Part shown: one piece after another, positions 61,500 to 64,000 of the stretch
Numbering within the stretch: position 1 is the first letter of the stretch
Layout of the letters: each line of letters begins with the position of its first letter
Origin: Neckera pumila
Taxonomy: Eukaryota; Streptophyta; Bryopsida; Hypnales; Neckeraceae
DNA: 64,000 nucleotides
Direction: 5' to 3'
Assembly (NCBI GenBank): GCA_963969595.1
Contig: OZ018410.1
Span: forward strand, 26,478,913 to 26,542,912
Notes under the pieces: generated by a model
Databases searched by the model: none
What the model was told of the DNA's origin: nothing
The model's input: the letters and a program-made list of their open reading frames with translations, nothing else
Translations under genes and position numbers: made by a program

Positions 61500-61641
61500 G
61501 AGCTATAGTGTGATCCTCAAGGCGGGCGAGACCGGAAAATCGGGTGCCCCCTTCGCCGCGTGCCCCGCCAGCACCTGCGCTTCCGAGGACAGCTTCTCCA
61601 CCGGTTTCTGCTCCGGGGAAAATGATGCTCATGGGAACTGA
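61500..61641 (+). CDS. candidate additional exon of the Cys-rich gene
   Basis: Preceded by GGTTGTGCAG, this segment encodes V-I-L-K-A-G-E-T-G-K-S-G-A-P-F then S-E-D-S-F-S-T-G-F-C and stops at TGA 61639-61641. Strong C/G preference at third codon positions suggests real coding sequence. It needs a phase-2 donor, which exon 2 does not offer, so an unseen small exon or an alternative transcript would be required. Confidence 0.4.
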
Positions 61642-62965
61642 GAGATGCTCTGTTCCTGGCTCAGTTGCACGGACTAGGCGGAGATCAGACTTCCTGTACT
61701 ACAACTACGACTGTGCGAGGGATGTGCGGGGAGAGTGCGATGTTATTACAGTAGCTAGATAGTGTTGAATGATGTTTCATTTTCGCAATATTATATGAAT
61801 CAGCGGATTTATACTACCTCTGCTTGGACTGCGAGGGTCTGCAGTAGACCACTAGGACTGAGATTATCTAGCTAGAGCAGCAGTTAGTGAACTTTTCTAA
61901 CAGTCTGTATGATATTATATAGGGGGCCATCCAGTGTGCCGACGATTCGGGCTGATATGTGATCAATATTAGACTAGGCTCACATGGTGTAGTACTGTAC
62001 GTGCCTCGTTGACTGTAACCACACCTCAGTTTTGCTTATAAAATTTTGGTACTGACGTCCGGTTTCCTGACTTACCCTCTGATCAACTCTTTGAATGCAT
62101 GAAATGTCAGTACGAAGTTGTCACGTACAGGGAGGCGTCGCTTTGGAATTTGCCATTTTCTCTTAACCCTTAGGAGGAATGTGCGACCATCGGGGTTTTG
62201 CGACTCTTCCCCTGTAATCACACAGGAGAATATTATGTACACCAATTTCCACACAGGAAATTTAAATCAATTCCAGTGTCTCACTTTCCCATGTGTGCCT
62301 GACTTTCCTGTGTGTCATGCAACCTGCTTCAAATTGTATAAATCGTAGTGTATTTCTGCATTTAGATTCTCGCTTTTTTGGACATAATAAGGCACAGCTG
62401 TGTGAACAGTGAGTAGAAGGGTCGGATTCTTATTTCTTACTGTAGAGTTGTGGTCTAGTTTCGAGGCGGATCTTCTGTCATTATTGCGCCTTTATCGAAT
62501 GATACATATCTGCAGCCCGATTCTGACAGAGATAATTGATTATCATTCCACGCATTCAAGTCATTTCGAAATGGTCAATAAGCACCCAATAAGCCAGATT
62601 TTTGAGATAGGCGGTGGAGGCCTGCCATTGTACGTACATAAGGTTTTACTTCGTTTTGTTTCCCGACACTTGGTTCAGCACATCGTAAACGCTCTCCTTT
62701 CTTCACCATTGATCTACCTCGAGGGTTCTCATTCATATTGTGCTATGTAACTCGAATGAAGATTGCAGTGCAGGAAAACAGTATTGTTGGGACTCATCAG
62801 CTAGCAAGCTCAGAACTGTTTCACACAGATCGTCAATTTCGTTAAGATGGCAAAAGTACATGACTTTGGCACTTGTCAGGGCGCCCGGTCACAGAACGTA
62901 AATCCGTACCAATCCTTGTTACGCATATGATCATAATATCAAAGTCTTTTGCCCCCAGAATTGCC
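61642..62965. other. intergenic stretch, no gene recognised
   Basis: Probably includes the 3' untranslated region of the Cys-rich gene. An open frame at 62409-62750 (113 codons) has ordinary composition but no recognised motif. Confidence 0.3.
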
Positions 62966-62969
62966 TTAA

Positions 62970-63191
62970 CCCTTGAAGGACGGACCGGTAGCCATGGAAA
63001 TCGTGTATTGTGATTCCGTGTGACATCATCTACTTTGAAAAAGCTTAATACATTCATTGGAAGTCAAAGAACTGTTGAAGATCTTTCCTTCTTACTCCTA
63101 ATACCGAGGATGAAAAGTTGCACTTCTGTCTTGTAGGGAAAGATTCTTTGTCATTCAAAGGACGCAGAACGTCCTCGGCGGCGTTCAAGGG
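62970..63191. mobile_element. 222-bp TTAA-flanked MITE
   Basis: It lies between TTAA at 62966-62969 and 63192-63195. It begins CCCTTGAAGGACGG and ends GGCGTTCAAGGG, inverted ends of the same CCC/GGG type as the longer TTAA elements. Confidence 0.65.
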
Positions 63192-63195
63192 TTAA

Positions 63196-64000
63196 GTTCA
63201 CAAGGACACTTTTTTCAAGTATCCTAGCTAGTGCCACTCCACAGAAAATTTAACAGCCCTTGTGGTAGACCCGCCATTCACCAAGTTTTGAACGCTCATG
63301 ACAGGTAACTTGAATACCTGTCACGTGAAAAGCACTTTGTCTTTTCTCACTAGATGCATAATTTAAGGTGTAACTCGTTGCTCTAAATGCATAAAAGGTG
63401 TTTGCTTGTTGGTCCTGGTGCCAGACCCACGGAGCACGAGGGCTCATTTTTGTTCCAGGACTCGACCTGATCGCCAAGATGGCTTCATACGTGTGAATTG
63501 CGCAAAGCTTAGAGATGATTGCGCGCGAAGCTTCGCTTCGCTTCGGCTCCTGCTGGACTTCCAGTTCTGATGAAGCAGAAGCCAGCAGAAGCCTAGATCC
63601 ACCAAACTTCCTAAATCGGGATTCACGACAAAGCTTTCGTCTTCCCAGTCGGGCACGATCTCCAACGACGTTTCTAAGAGACTCTGCAGTGTCCACTTGG
63701 TGGTAAGAACTGAGAAAGAGGTTCGATATGCGGAGTCTATGTTTGCTGACTTTTGCACGGATGGGGGCGTTTGTGAACAACACTGTTTCATTCTTCGATT
63801 CTTTAGTTTTATATTTGTAACAGACTTTCAGGGAACATCAAGAACAAGTAAGAGAATCCTTTGCCACGAACGACGATTAAAAATAATTATTAATTAATTA
63901 AACGATTATTCACTCATGGAGCGAAGTGGAGCGAATACCGGTAACCAGCGCACTTCCAGTTTATCAGGAATATAATATCATGTAAGAAAGAGTTCAAGTC
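63196..64000. other. right edge; weak minus-strand open frame
   Basis: A minus-strand open frame at 63250-63783 is Arg/Ser-rich in the middle (L-G-R-R-K-L-C-R-E-S-R-F-R-K-F, then L-L-L-A-S-A-S-S-E-L-E-V). This resembles an organelle-targeting region, but no splice signals or family support it. Confidence 0.2.

Overview
This is plant nuclear DNA. AT-rich, repeat-filled intergenic sequence surrounds a few GC-richer genes with plant GT-AG introns. The best anchor is a complete COI1-type jasmonate receptor F-box gene (6131-9056, minus). The second is a clade-E-like PP2C phosphatase gene (35599-39087, minus). The large intergenic spaces, the abundant miniature DNA transposons and a non-angiosperm COI1 pocket residue suggest a seed-free vascular plant (fern or lycophyte). 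No species is claimed.

Layout. 1-197: edge exon of a FAD monooxygenase. 198-6130: repeats, including a 0.9-kb TTAA element. 6131-9056: COI1. 9057-13552: upstream space with a weak ORF and a long-TIR MITE. 13563-25228: one 11.7-kb Mutator-like element (MULE). 25239-35190: repeats, with two abutting TA-flanked MITEs and one orphan exon. 35599-39087: PP2C. 41818-48167: a cluster of TTAA-flanked elements plus a small MULE derivative. 48565-49066: a PIF/Harbinger-like MITE. 49633-57800: a nested foldback, a second foldback and small MITEs. 58830-64000: a further inverted-repeat element, a small cysteine-rich gene (60788) and a TTAA MITE.

The most interesting object is the MULE. Its ends are similar inverted repeats, flanked by a perfect 10-bp target-site duplication. 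On the plus strand it carries a MULE transposase with a WRKY/GCM-type zinc cluster, a DDE core and a C-terminal SWIM finger. Diverging from it on the minus strand is a ten-exon gene. That gene joins a ParB-like domain (D-G-N-H-R motif) to a permuted, beta-class-like DNA amino-methyltransferase fold, a pairing otherwise typical of phages and bacteria. Intron 2 of this gene holds ten copies of a 96-bp repeat, each with a GCCGTTAACGGC palindrome or a close variant at exact register. Both genes are decayed: eight premature stops and no frameshift seen. All eight stops are explained by C-to-T changes at former CAG, CGA or CAA codons, as expected from deamination of methylated cytosine. A 252-bp MITE at 45513-45764 shares the terminal repeat and has a 9-bp target duplication, so it looks like a non-autonomous relative.

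Exon boundaries were inferred by eye from splice signals and reading-frame phase. No database search was possible.
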